The notes under the pieces: generated by a model
What the model was told of the DNA's origin: nothing
The model's database searches: none
What the model saw: the letters and a program-made list of their open reading frames with translations, nothing else
DNA from: an uncultured Treponema sp.
Lineage (GTDB): Bacteria > Spirochaetota > Spirochaetia > Treponematales > Treponemataceae
Length of the DNA stretch: 58,847 bases
Assembly: GCF_946187725.1 (NCBI RefSeq)
Contig: NZ_CAMHSK010000002.1
Span: forward strand, 1-58,847
Direction of reading: 5' to 3'
Part shown: positions 42,433 to 51,859 of the stretch, piece by piece
Position numbering within the stretch: position 1 is the stretch's first letter
Layout: each line of letters starts with the position of its first letter
Made by a program: the position numbers and the translations under genes

Positions 42433-44787
42433 TTATTTTGTCTCCCTACCAAAAGGTCGTGTAATATAAAGCAACACCGGTGTAATCGTGTAGTCCGCGA
42501 TCAGTGCGCTTCCAAGACCGACTACTGAAAGCCAGCCGATATTTACCAGAACATTCATCGTGCTTGTAAGGAAAATCGCGAACATGGCGCAGAGAATTAT
42601 CGTCGTCATAATCATCGTTTTTCCAATCTCGCGGTATGAATTTTCTATTGCGCTTCTGTAATTTCCGGTAAGCTCGAAATGATATTTGATGTGATTCGTA
42701 AAATGAATCGTGTCGTCAACGGCAATTCCCAAAATCATCGGCATAATCATCGCGGTAATCATATCCAGGTTTACGCTTGCGTAGCCCATGATTCCGCCAA
42801 TCAGCGCAATCGGCACAATATTCGGAATCATTGCGATAAATCCGGTTCTAATCGATGTGAATGCAAGTACAAGCAGAACCAGAATTATAATCAGCGAAGT
42901 TCCAATCGATTTGATTGAGCCGCGGACAAGTTTTCCGTTCATCTGCGCATACTGAACGACTTCACCAACGACTCCTGCATTTTCTGCATCCGGGAAAAGC
43001 TCTGCGACCCATTTTTTGACTTCCGCAAGATTCCTTACGATTTCTTCTCCGTCGTAACCGGCAAGTTCAACCTTCAGATATGCCGCGCGGAAATCATTGC
43101 TGATGTAATCATACAAATCCGTTCCACCAGAAATTTCATAAAGGAACATAATCTGCGTTACTAAATCCTGATTATCCGGAATGATGTAGGAAGCCGGGTC
43201 ATCCTCGTTCAAAGTTCTGTTCATTTCCTTAATGATTTTAGTAACCGAAGAAACTCGCGGCTTTCCGTTGGAAACTTTTGTCTGGCTCAGTTTTCCGATT
43301 CGCTCCGCAAGAATGTCCATTTTTTTGAGAACCTCAGGATTTTTAATCGCGTCCTCATCAGAATATTCAATCAGAACCTCGTAATCGTACTGGCTTCCAA
43401 GCTGGCTCCTTGTGATTTCCAAAAGACGCTTGATATAAGGTGTGCGCTCGCCCATCATGTCAGAGTAGTTCATGTTCACTTTGATTTTGAAAATCCCCGG
43501 TATCACAAGAGCGGAAACAAGAACCGTAAGAATCACGGTAATCCATTTTTTGTTGAGGATTGATTTTCCCATCGCTTCAACACGCAAATCCGATTTCGTC
43601 GCACCTTCTGCATTCACAAAGTCCGCTTCAGGAGATTTATCTTTTCCAAAACTGTAGAGAACCGGAAGAAGAATTATTATGTAGGCAAAAACTGCAAAGA
43701 CCGTAGCGGCTGTAATCCCGCCAACCCAGCGCATCGGCTTAATTCCTGCAGAAAGGAAGGAAAGCATTCCCGCCATAGTCGTGATTACTGTAAAGAACAA
43801 AGCCCAGCCTGAATCGCGCACGCCCATTACGATTGATTCCTTGCGTTTTCCAGTCTTGCGGAAGTACATTTTAAAGCTGTTGATATAGTGAACCGAATAT
43901 CCGACCGCAAGTGCCATCGAAAGAAGCACGGTAATCATAATCATTGAGTTGTTTCCCTTTATTCCCATCCAGCCGGAAAAACCAAGCGTTGTAGTAAGCG
44001 CACCGACTGTTGAAATCGAAGGAACTACAATTCCGCGGAGAGAACGGATAAAAATTATCAGGCAGACAAGCATTACCAGAAAACCCAGCAAAATGCGTGT
44101 AACAAGCTGCTTCATTGTCGCCTCTTCTTCCTCAAACTCGGTGTAGCTCATGCCCGCTGGGCGGATTTCCCATTTGTCAGATTTATACTTGGGGTCGTTG
44201 AAAATCTTCATGGCAGGCGGCGCAATTTTTACCATTGCTTCTGTCAGGTTTTCTGAATATTGCTCAAGATTTACGATAAGCCAGGTTTCGGTCGCATCAG
44301 CACTGACAAGCGTGTTCACAAGCGATTCGCGGCTCAGAATAAAGGCCTTCTTTTGTGCAAGTTCTTCTGCGTCCTCTGGCACACCATCTTTAAATGGACT
44401 TGTGACTTCAAAGCCATCTTCCGTACCAATCGGAATCGAAAGTTCCATGAGCGAAGTAATGCTTCCGGCATAAGGAACATTCTGTAAAAGCTCGTCTCCA
44501 AGCTGGTCAATCATCGCAAGGACTTCCGGGGCAAAAACATCGTCCGCCTTGATGTGAGCCAAAAGGCTATCCGTCGAGCCGAAAATGTCTTCAAAGTGAT
44601 CCTGATTGCGCTTTGTGGTTTCCCAGTCGTCAAACCAGTCTTCTTCACCATTGTCAAGTTTAAGACGGCTAAGTCCCATGCTTCCGACAATCGTAACGAC
44701 AATCAGGCTGATAAGAAAAGCCCAGCGATGCTTCACTTCAAACCGCCCGAACTTTTCAAACCAGTCGTTAATCTTTTTTACTTTCAT
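42433..44787 (-). CDS. MMPL/RND-family exporter
   Basis: 784 residues. Twelve predicted membrane segments in the RND 1+5, 1+5 pattern, with two large periplasmic loops; conserved membrane segments include GYSVHYINSF and VDDTIHFTNHI (acidic residues for proton coupling). This is the HpnN/MMPL branch that moves lipids or hydrophobic compounds. First gene of an operon with a LolA-like carrier and a beta-barrel. Its promoter contains a perfect 17-bp TetR-type palindrome, and the same box controls the ferrosome-like and ABC operons. Confidence 0.9.
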   Translation of the reverse strand: MKVKKINDWFEKFGRFEVKHRWAFLISLIVVTIVGSMGLSRLKLDNGEEDWFDDWETTKRNQDHFEDIFGSTDSLLAHIKADDVFAPEVLAMIDQLGDELLQNVPYAGSITSLMELSIPIGTEDGFEVTSPFKDGVPEDAEELAQKKAFILSRESLVNTLVSADATETWLIVNLEQYSENLTEAMVKIAPPAMKIFNDPKYKSDKWEIRPAGMSYTEFEEEEATMKQLVTRILLGFLVMLVCLIIFIRSLRGIVVPSISTVGALTTTLGFSGWMGIKGNNSMIMITVLLSMALAVGYSVHYINSFKMYFRKTGKRKESIVMGVRDSGWALFFTVITTMAGMLSFLSAGIKPMRWVGGITAATVFAVFAYIIILLPVLYSFGKDKSPEADFVNAEGATKSDLRVEAMGKSILNKKWITVILTVLVSALVIPGIFKIKVNMNYSDMMGERTPYIKRLLEITRSQLGSQYDYEVLIEYSDEDAIKNPEVLKKMDILAERIGKLSQTKVSNGKPRVSSVTKIIKEMNRTLNEDDPASYIIPDNQDLVTQIMFLYEISGGTDLYDYISNDFRAAYLKVELAGYDGEEIVRNLAEVKKWVAELFPDAENAGVVGEVVQYAQMNGKLVRGSIKSIGTSLIIILVLLVLAFTSIRTGFIAMIPNIVPIALIGGIMGYASVNLDMITAMIMPMILGIAVDDTIHFTNHIKYHFELTGNYRSAIENSYREIGKTMIMTTIILCAMFAIFLTSTMNVLVNIGWLSVVGLGSALIADYTITPVLLYITRPFGRETK

Positions 44788-44799
44788 AAAACACTCCGT

Positions 44800-44829
44800 A
44801 ATATAACAGTGTTATATATTAATCGACAA
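44800..44829 (-). promoter_or_regulatory. Promoter of the MMPL operon
   Basis: The minus strand has TTGTCG (44829-44824), 18-nt spacer, TATATT (44805-44800). The TetR-type palindrome fills the spacer and the -10. Confidence 0.65.
44801..44817. promoter_or_regulatory. TetR-type operator, MMPL operon
   Basis: ATATAACAGTGTTATAT, a perfect palindrome with 8-bp arms around a central G. Identical to the tetR/ABC box at 49925-49941. Confidence 0.8.
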
Positions 44830-44870
44830 AAACGGCTGCCTATGAGCGCAAGCATTTCACAGGACAGCCG
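44827..44870 (-). terminator. Rho-independent terminator of eno
   Basis: On the minus strand CGGCTGTC / GGCAGCCG (arms 44870-44863 and 44840-44833, one G-U) followed by TTTTTG. It overlaps the -35 of the MMPL promoter. Confidence 0.7.
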
Positions 44871-44887
44871 CTTATAAAATATCTACA

Positions 44888-46320
<1,433 letters not shown>

Positions 46321-46337
46321 AACCTCCATAAAAATAC

Positions 46338-46367
46338 GGGACTGCCCAAGGAATATCAGACAGTCCC
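46338..46367 (-). other. Leader hairpin upstream of eno, terminator-like
   Basis: GGGACTG / CAGTCCC stem (46338-46344, 46361-46367) with a 16-nt loop. On the minus strand it is followed by GTATTTTTATGG, so it could stop read-through from the P-type ATPase operon or attenuate eno. Confidence 0.5.
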
Positions 46368-46395
46368 AGAAATGACTGTTGTGGCTAACAAATCA

Positions 46396-46411
46396 GTTAG
46401 TTTTATCTAAC
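46396..46411. promoter_or_regulatory. DtxR-like box at eno +1
   Basis: GTTAG-TTTTAT-CTAAC. Arms are identical to those of the boxes at 49948-49963 and 53750-53765. It covers the predicted start of transcription of eno. Confidence 0.5.
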
Positions 46412-46418
46412 ACTTGTT

Positions 46419-46447
46419 GTTATATTCTATTATCCTTGATGTGTCAA
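46419..46447 (-). promoter_or_regulatory. eno promoter
   Basis: The minus strand has TTGACA (46447-46442), 17-nt spacer, TATAAC (46424-46419). The leader to the eno ATG would be about 205 nt. Confidence 0.8.
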
Positions 46448-46493
46448 GCCTATAAAAAAAAATCACCCCAACAGTGCTTAGAAGATTAATTAT

Positions 46494-46796
46494 TTAGAAC
46501 AAACCTTCAAGAGCTGAAAGCATTTGTGAAATCTTATCGCGGCTTTCGGCTTTTCCGTCAAAATGCTGGGCTTCACAGGCAAGCCTGGCAAAAAAATCCT
46601 GCATCGGCAAAAGTTTTTCCATCGGAACTTTTGAGGGATTGTATTCGATTAAAACACTCCCAGTCACAGGATTTGTCTCAATATTTTTTACCGCGTCAGA
46701 TTTTGAAAGAATTGCGCGCGCCTTTTCAACTAAATCAGTTTCCTTAAAAATCGGTGCCCTGAGCCGGACTCGCCCAGGAAAAAAACTTGTAATCAT
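46494..46796 (-). CDS. fezC: HMA-like small protein, FezC-like
   Basis: 100 residues with an HMA-like ferredoxin fold (ITSFFPGRVRLRAP, then VKNIETNPVTGSVLIEYN). The C-x-x-C metal site of classical HMA domains is absent; a PGRVR motif takes its place near the N-terminus, also present in the adjacent ATPase. I recall this substitution in the ferrosome proteins FezB and FezC. No signal peptide. Its ATG overlaps the ATPase stop (ATGA). Ferrosomes are membrane-bound iron-storage bodies. The name rests on motif and gene order, not on a database match. Confidence 0.6.
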   Translation of the reverse strand: MITSFFPGRVRLRAPIFKETDLVEKARAILSKSDAVKNIETNPVTGSVLIEYNPSKVPMEKLLPMQDFFARLACEAQHFDGKAESRDKISQMLSALEGLF

Positions 46797-48877
46797 AGAA
46801 TGTTCTCCATTGCTTTTACGCTGATTCCGACTGTGACCGAATTGTGAAGGATTGCCGCAAGCTGTGGCGAAATCAGCCCGAACACTCCGAGCAGAAGCAG
46901 AGCAGAATTTACTTCTATTATGAAGGCATTATTATGATTGATTTTTTGAATTAAGCCTTGAGCCAGAACTCGTGTTGTCGCGACATTGTTAAGACCACCT
47001 TCACTCAGAACGATGTCCGCAGTGTCGCTTGCGATTGACGAGCTTCCTTCGATTGCGATTCCTACATCAGCCGCACTCAATGCCGGAGCATCGTTGATTC
47101 CGTCTCCAAGCATAATCACTTTGCCGTTTTTCTTTTCCCGTTCTATCAGGCTGACTTTATCTTCGGGCAGGGCCTGTGAATACCAGCCGTCAAGACCTGC
47201 ACTCTCAGCGATATTTTTGGCCGCACCTTCGGTGTCCCCTGTAATCATGACGCAGCGGCGGATTCCTGTTTTTTTGAGATTCTGAATGACTTCCCTCGCT
47301 TCGGGGCGCACAGGGTCTCCGATTGCAAGCACGCCCGCAAGTTCTCCGTCGTAAGAAAGATACAAAAGCGACTGACCAGTTTTTGCGGATTCAGACTGAA
47401 TTTCATGCACTTTTTCATCGAATGGAATTTTTTCGTCATCGAAGATAAAATGCGCGCTTCCAATCCGCACTTTTTTGCCGTCCAAAGTTGATGCGATTCC
47501 GTGCGCCACGATGTATTCGACCTTCGTGTGATTTTCCGGGTGGAAAAGGCCTTTTTCTTCGGCATGGGCAACGACGGCACGACCGAGTGGATGCGGAAAA
47601 TGCTCTTCAAGGCAGGCCGCAGTCTGCAAGACAAAATCCTCGCTGAAATCTTTCATTGCATAAATTTTTTCGACTTTGGGGTTCGCATAAGTGAGAGTTC
47701 CGGTTTTGTCAAAGATAATCGTTGTGGCTTCGGCAGCCTCTTCAAGATACTTTCCGCCCTTTACGCTTATTCCATAGCCTGCAGCTTCTTTCATGGCAGA
47801 AAGAACTGCAATCGGAGCGGCAAGTTTCATTGCACATGAATAATCGACCATCAGCGTTGACATGGTCTTTGTAAGATTTCGGGTAAAAAGCCAGGTAAGG
47901 CCGGCAAGTGCAAAATTAAGCGGAACGATTTTTTCTGCAAGGTTTTCTGACCGCCGCTGTACATTTGCTTTTAGGTTCTGGGAATTGTCTATCATTTGAA
48001 TGATGTTCTGAACCTTTGTGTCTCTTCCTGTTGAGCGGGTGCGGATTACAAGCTCGCCCTCGCTCAAAATCGTGCCCGCAAAGACTCCGCTTCCCGCCTT
48101 TTTGTCAACAGGAAGGCTTTCGCCCGTGATGCTCGCCTGATTAACCATGCCCTCGCCACTCTCAACCGTGCCGTCACAAGGAATCATGCTTCCTTCGCGG
48201 ACAATAACAAGGTCATCTTTTTTGAGAGCTTCAGCAGGGATTGTTTTTTCTTCGCCGTCTTCAAGAATATGAACAGGTTCGTCTGAAATCAGAAGTTTGT
48301 GAGCAAGATTTCCGTAAGAAACCCGCTTTGTGACTTCCTCAATTTCTTCGCCTAAAGAGAGTAGCATTGAGATTGAACTTGCCGTGTTCGTGTTGCCGGT
48401 GAAAGCCGCCGTAGTCAGGGCTGTGGCATCAAGCATCTGCGTGCTGAAAATCTTTCCTTCGGTAAACAAATTGTTGAGTGCAGAAAGGACTCGCGGAACA
48501 ATGTTCGAGAAAAGCAAAATCCGTCTGATAGGAATCGGAAGCAGTTTTTTGGCAAAATGATTTATCATCGTGCTGACAAAAATGCTCATTATGCTTTCGG
48601 TGATTGGAATCTGCGAGACAGCCTCAAGAAGTTTTTCATCATCTAGATACTTTGAGCCGAGAGCTTTAAAAAGATTTTCGATTTGGGACTGTGATATAAT
48701 TGAAGAATCAAACAGAATCAGATAAGAGCCGATGTTCGTGTTGACGGAAATATCGATAATTCCTTCCTGAACGGCGATAAGGCTCTGTGCGAGAATTGCC
48801 TGCCTGGGAGTGATTTCGTGCAAATCGTAGTGAATGCGGATTCGGCCAGGCAGAGCATGATGAATTGTGACGGTCAA
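46793..48877 (-). CDS. fezB: P1B-type metal-transporting ATPase, FezB-like
   Basis: 694 residues. N-terminal HMA-like domain without C-x-x-C but with LPGRIRIHYD, then a P-type ATPase: TGES (actuator), DKTGT (phosphorylation Asp, about 388), HFPHPLGRAV (HP motif) and GDGINDAPAL. The membrane motif that is CPC or SPC in Cu/Zn pumps is here VDYSCAMKLAAP, which I recall as the P1B-6/ferrosome type linked to iron. Start appears to be TTG (GAGG 7 nt upstream). Middle gene of a three-gene operon under two TetR-type boxes. It would pump a metal, probably iron, across an internal or the cytoplasmic membrane. Confidence 0.78.
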   Translation of the reverse strand: MTVTIHHALPGRIRIHYDLHEITPRQAILAQSLIAVQEGIIDISVNTNIGSYLILFDSSIISQSQIENLFKALGSKYLDDEKLLEAVSQIPITESIMSIFVSTMINHFAKKLLPIPIRRILLFSNIVPRVLSALNNLFTEGKIFSTQMLDATALTTAAFTGNTNTASSISMLLSLGEEIEEVTKRVSYGNLAHKLLISDEPVHILEDGEEKTIPAEALKKDDLVIVREGSMIPCDGTVESGEGMVNQASITGESLPVDKKAGSGVFAGTILSEGELVIRTRSTGRDTKVQNIIQMIDNSQNLKANVQRRSENLAEKIVPLNFALAGLTWLFTRNLTKTMSTLMVDYSCAMKLAAPIAVLSAMKEAAGYGISVKGGKYLEEAAEATTIIFDKTGTLTYANPKVEKIYAMKDFSEDFVLQTAACLEEHFPHPLGRAVVAHAEEKGLFHPENHTKVEYIVAHGIASTLDGKKVRIGSAHFIFDDEKIPFDEKVHEIQSESAKTGQSLLYLSYDGELAGVLAIGDPVRPEAREVIQNLKKTGIRRCVMITGDTEGAAKNIAESAGLDGWYSQALPEDKVSLIEREKKNGKVIMLGDGINDAPALSAADVGIAIEGSSSIASDTADIVLSEGGLNNVATTRVLAQGLIQKINHNNAFIIEVNSALLLLGVFGLISPQLAAILHNSVTVGISVKAMENIL

Positions 48878-48904
48878 GATTTTGCCTCGTGTAAACGGTC
48901 ATTG

Positions 48905-48955
48905 GGCGGAGTGAAAATCTCAGTTCATGTTTTTGAAAATCAGCTTCGCTCCGCC
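48905..48955. repeat. Imperfect palindrome between fezA-like and fezB-like genes
   Basis: Outer arms GGCGGAG / CTCCGCC; inside are two copies of GAAAATC and a small AGC-TTC-GCT hairpin. It occupies most of the 85-bp gap and could affect processing of the operon mRNA. Confidence 0.45.
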
Positions 48956-48962
48956 GCGCTTT

Positions 48963-49199
48963 TTATGCCTTAGCCTCGGCTTTTTTTGAATTGTTGTATT
49001 TTGCTTCGGCAACGATGTCTTGTGCGTCTTCTTTTACAGACTCAGCGAAAGCACAAGCATCGTCTTTGAGCTGCAAGCCCTTTCCAACGACAGCTGCACA
49101 AGCTTTTTTGAAAGCTGGATTTTTTACAAGAGAAACAGCTGCGACACCAGCCGCAACTCCAACGCCAAAAGCAACCCATTTGTTGTTGATAAATGCCAT
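48963..49199 (-). CDS. Small membrane protein, DUF6110/FezA-like
   Basis: 78 residues. A Gly/Ala-rich hydrophobic segment (FGVGVAAGVAAVSLV, about 11-25) with G-x-x-x-G spacing is followed by a charged amphipathic helix (GLQLKDDACAFAESVKEDAQ, then DIVAEAKYNN). This pattern matches my memory of DUF6110, the family of ferrosome protein FezA, which works with FezB on the ferrosome membrane. First gene of the operon; its promoter carries two overlapping TetR-type palindromes. Too short for certainty, but the neighbours support the call. Confidence 0.6.
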   Translation of the reverse strand: MAFINNKWVAFGVGVAAGVAAVSLVKNPAFKKACAAVVGKGLQLKDDACAFAESVKEDAQDIVAEAKYNNSKKAEAKA

Positions 49200-49214
49200 A
49201 GGTAAACCTCGAAT

Positions 49215-49231
49215 ATATATCAGTGTTATAT
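49215..49231. promoter_or_regulatory. TetR-type operator, fez-like operon, copy 1
   Basis: ATATATCAGTGTTATAT, one base different from the perfect box. Confidence 0.7.
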
Positions 49232-49244
49232 AACGATGTTATAG
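49228..49244. promoter_or_regulatory. TetR-type operator, fez-like operon, copy 2
   Basis: ATATAACGATGTTATAG, centre 13 bp from copy 1 and overlapping it by four bases. It covers the -10 of the promoter. Confidence 0.65.
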
Positions 49245-49267
49245 CATAAACGAAGGTTTTCAGTCAA
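49238..49267 (-). promoter_or_regulatory. Promoter of the fez-like operon
   Basis: The minus strand has TTGACT (49267-49262), 18-nt spacer, TATAAC (49243-49238), overlapped by operator copy 2. Confidence 0.6.
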
Positions 49268-49275
49268 TAAAATTA

Positions 49276-49887
49276 TTAATTCAGCTTCAAAACGCTCTGC
49301 CAGCCTGCTTCATAGAAATCGTGGATTTTTTGGGCACATTTAATGCCTTCTTCAAAGGGAATGTCGTGAATAATCAGCTCGAAGATAGCCGCAAATTCGC
49401 CTGATATGATGATGTGTTCAAGGGTTGGATCGAATGCGTACGGCTCGTAGCCCTGCTCTTCCATTTCCTTGTAAAAAATGTGGGTGATTTCAATTTCCTG
49501 CTCAACGATATTATGGACGAAATTCTCAAATTCCGTTCCTTCGCTTGCATTAAGAATCAGGCGGAAAGCATCTTTGTGATTGAAAGCGTATTCGTAAATC
49601 TGAGCGATGCCTTTTTCTGAGAAAGTCGCCATGTTGGCTGCCCATTCGCTTTTTGGCAGGCTTTTGAACTGCTCAATCAGACCGCCGAAAATATTCGCCA
49701 CATTATCTGCATGAGGCTTTACGAGAGCCGAAAAAAGTTCTTCCTTGCTCTTGTAGTAGCCGTAAAATGCCCCGGTCGTGACCCCTGCCTTTTTAACGAT
49801 TTCGCGAAGCGAGGCACCACGAAATCCTTTTTCCAAAAATTCGGCTGTTGCAATCTCGTGTATTTTCTGCAAAGTGTTTTCTGCCAT
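49276..49887 (-). CDS. TetR-family transcriptional repressor
   Basis: 203 residues. N-terminal TetR helix-turn-helix: FLEKGFRGASLREIVKKAGV then TTGAFYGYYKSKEELFSAL. The C-terminal ligand domain is all-helical and unrecognised. Probably binds the 17-bp palindrome found in its own divergent promoter, the fez-like promoter and the MMPL promoter, and so represses pump, ABC and fez-like genes until a ligand binds. The -10 box lies 6 nt before the ATG with no ribosome site, so the mRNA is probably leaderless. Inducer unknown; a lipid, bile-type or siderophore-like compound is conceivable. Confidence 0.88.
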   Translation of the reverse strand: MAENTLQKIHEIATAEFLEKGFRGASLREIVKKAGVTTGAFYGYYKSKEELFSALVKPHADNVANIFGGLIEQFKSLPKSEWAANMATFSEKGIAQIYEYAFNHKDAFRLILNASEGTEFENFVHNIVEQEIEITHIFYKEMEEQGYEPYAFDPTLEHIIISGEFAAIFELIIHDIPFEEGIKCAQKIHDFYEAGWQSVLKLN

Positions 49888-49893
49888 AAGTAA

Positions 49894-49922
49894 AGTATAG
49901 TTTAAGAGAATCTTCTTGACAA
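49894..49922 (-). promoter_or_regulatory. tetR promoter (leaderless)
   Basis: The minus strand has TTGTCA (49922-49917), 17-nt spacer, TATACT (49899-49894), then six bases to the ATG. Its -35 overlaps the -35 of the divergent ABC promoter. Confidence 0.7.
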
Positions 49923-49944
49923 TAATATAACAGTGTTATATAAA
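49916..49944 (+). promoter_or_regulatory. Promoter of the ABC transporter operon
   Basis: TTGACA (49916-49921), 17-nt spacer, TATAAA (49939-49944). The TetR-type box lies in the spacer and overlaps the -10; the DtxR-like box lies over the predicted +1. Confidence 0.8.
49925..49941. promoter_or_regulatory. TetR-type operator, tetR/ABC divergon
   Basis: ATATAACAGTGTTATAT, a perfect palindrome, identical to the MMPL box. Confidence 0.8.
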
Positions 49945-49947
49945 ACA

Positions 49948-49963
49948 GTTAGCCTAATCTAAC
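49948..49963. promoter_or_regulatory. DtxR-like box at ABC promoter
   Basis: GTTAG-CCTAAT-CTAAC. Aligned over 49944-49962 it matches the DtxR/IdeR consensus TTAGGTTAGCCTAACCTAA at 14 of 19 positions by my count. Confidence 0.6.
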
Positions 49964-49996
49964 AAAATTAATAATGTATCTTTAGGGGGTCAATTA

Positions 49997-51859
49997 ATGG
50001 AAAACAAACCGAAACAACAAAAGAAATCACTTCTTTCGTGGATTTTCACATTCGCGGGCGAAAAAAAGCCCATGTACTGGGCGAGCATATTCTTTGCAGT
50101 CCTCTGCGTGGCATGTGCTCTTGCTCCTTACATCATCATCGCGGATATTGTAAGAAAGCTTCTGGACGGAGTGCGTGACTGGAATGTCTACCTTCTCGAA
50201 GCCGGAATTACTGCCGCATTTTGGGTGGGAAATGCATTTTTCCACATGATTTCAACCACGCTGAGCCATGTTGCAACTTTCAACCTGCTTGCGAACATCA
50301 GAAAAAAATTGTGTGACAAGCTTGCCCGAGTTCCACTGGGATCTGTCCTTGATATGCCGTCTGGAACTCTCAAAAACATCCTCATCGAACGAATCGACAG
50401 CATGGAAACGACTCTCGCCCACATCCTTCCTGAATGGACGAGCAATCTTTTGCTTCCGGTAGTAATGTTTATCTATCTTTTCCATCTCGATGCCCGCATG
50501 GGATTTGCCTCGCTGATTACGCTTCCAATCGGCCTGATTGCTTCCTGCTTCATGATGCGAAATATGACCGAACGTTTTCAGAACGCAATCGACAAGACAA
50601 AAATCCTGAATGATACGGCGGTCGAATACATCAACGGAATCGAAGTCATAAAAGCTTTCGGAAAATCAAAGTCATCTTACGAAAAATTCGTCGTTGCAGC
50701 AAAAGAAGGCTCTGACTGCTATGTTGAGTGGATGCGCGACTGCATCTGGCCTTTCACGATCGCCTTTGTAATTGCCCCTTCTACACTTCTTTCAGTCCTT
50801 CCAATCGGCGGATATTTCTTTTTGAACGGAACTCTTTCTGCCGTAGATTTCATCACAATCATCATCCTTTCTATGAGCGTGATTCAGCCGCTTCTTGTAG
50901 TCTATTCTTACCACGACGACATTGCAAAAGCCGGAGTAATTTTCGGTGAAGTCGGCGGAATTCTCTACATGCCGGAACTCGAACGCCCGGAAAAAGACAT
51001 AAAAACGCCAAAAGATAATTCAATTGTGCTAAAGGACGTTAGATTTTCGTATAAGAAAGACTCTAAAAAAAGCCACACAGATTCGATTTTGCTAACGCAA
51101 AATCAAGAAAAAAATACTTCAAAAGGGAATTGCGTAGCAATTCCGAATCCGTGTGGCAATGAAATCCTTCATGGCATAAATCTTTCACTTCATTCATGCT
51201 CATACACAGCCCTTGTCGGACCAAGCGGAAGCGGAAAATCAACGATTGCACGGCTTATTGCGTCACTTTGGGATGTTGATTCCGGCTCTATCGAAATCGG
51301 TGGCGTGAATATCAAAAATCTTTCACTTGAAGAATATAACCGTCGCGTCGCATATGTCAGCCAGGACAACTTCCTCTTTGACCTCAGCGTGCGTGAAAAC
51401 ATTCGTCTCGGAAAGCCGGAAGCAACGGACAGAGAAGTCGAAGAAATTGCCAAAAAATCCGGCTGCTACGACTTCATCATGAGCCTTGAAAACGGCTTTG
51501 ACACAATCGTCGGCGGAAGCGGAACACACCTTTCTGGCGGAGAGCGACAAAGAATCGCAATCGCCCGCGCAATGATGAAAAACGCACCAATCGTAATCCT
51601 TGACGAAGCAACCGCCTACACCGACCCTGAAAACGAAGCAATCATTCAAGAAGGTGTCGCACATCTTGTAAAAGGAAAAACGCTGATTGTAATCGCACAC
51701 AGGCTTTCAACAATTCAGGATGCAGACAAAATCGTAGTCATCAAAGACGGTCTGGTTGATTCACAGGGAACGCATGAAGAACTTCTTGCAAAAGATGGGC
51801 TATATAAAGACATGTGGGAAGCACACATTTCATCAAAAGACAGTGGGGAGGCAGCATAA
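49997..51859 (+). CDS. ABC transporter, fused membrane and ATPase domains, subunit 1
   Basis: 620 residues. Six membrane helices (about 20-320) followed by the nucleotide-binding domain: Walker A GPSGSGKST, signature LSGGERQRIAIARA, Walker B IVILDEATAYTD, H-loop IAHRLST. Exporter-type fold; this subfamily also includes siderophore importers of the YbtPQ type. About 35 residues in the nucleotide-binding domain (between VRFSYKKD and EILHGINLSL) are encoded by a palindromic insertion. It forms a heterodimer with the next gene (TAATG overlap). Under TetR and DtxR-like boxes, so an iron-related or toxic substrate is likely. Confidence 0.9.
   Translation: MENKPKQQKKSLLSWIFTFAGEKKPMYWASIFFAVLCVACALAPYIIIADIVRKLLDGVRDWNVYLLEAGITAAFWVGNAFFHMISTTLSHVATFNLLANIRKKLCDKLARVPLGSVLDMPSGTLKNILIERIDSMETTLAHILPEWTSNLLLPVVMFIYLFHLDARMGFASLITLPIGLIASCFMMRNMTERFQNAIDKTKILNDTAVEYINGIEVIKAFGKSKSSYEKFVVAAKEGSDCYVEWMRDCIWPFTIAFVIAPSTLLSVLPIGGYFFLNGTLSAVDFITIIILSMSVIQPLLVVYSYHDDIAKAGVIFGEVGGILYMPELERPEKDIKTPKDNSIVLKDVRFSYKKDSKKSHTDSILLTQNQEKNTSKGNCVAIPNPCGNEILHGINLSLHSCSYTALVGPSGSGKSTIARLIASLWDVDSGSIEIGGVNIKNLSLEEYNRRVAYVSQDNFLFDLSVRENIRLGKPEATDREVEEIAKKSGCYDFIMSLENGFDTIVGGSGTHLSGGERQRIAIARAMMKNAPIVILDEATAYTDPENEAIIQEGVAHLVKGKTLIVIAHRLSTIQDADKIVVIKDGLVDSQGTHEELLAKDGLYKDMWEAHISSKDSGEAA
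51072..51157 (+). repeat. In-frame palindromic insertion in ABC subunit 1
   Basis: Outer arms of 14 bp with one mismatch (GCCACACAGATTCG, CGAATCCGTGTGGC), enclosing two hairpins: GATTTTGCTAACGCAAAATC (51085-51104) and GGAATTGCGTAGCAATTCC (51126-51144). It is read through without stop and adds a Ser/Asn/Gln-rich loop. Confidence 0.8.
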
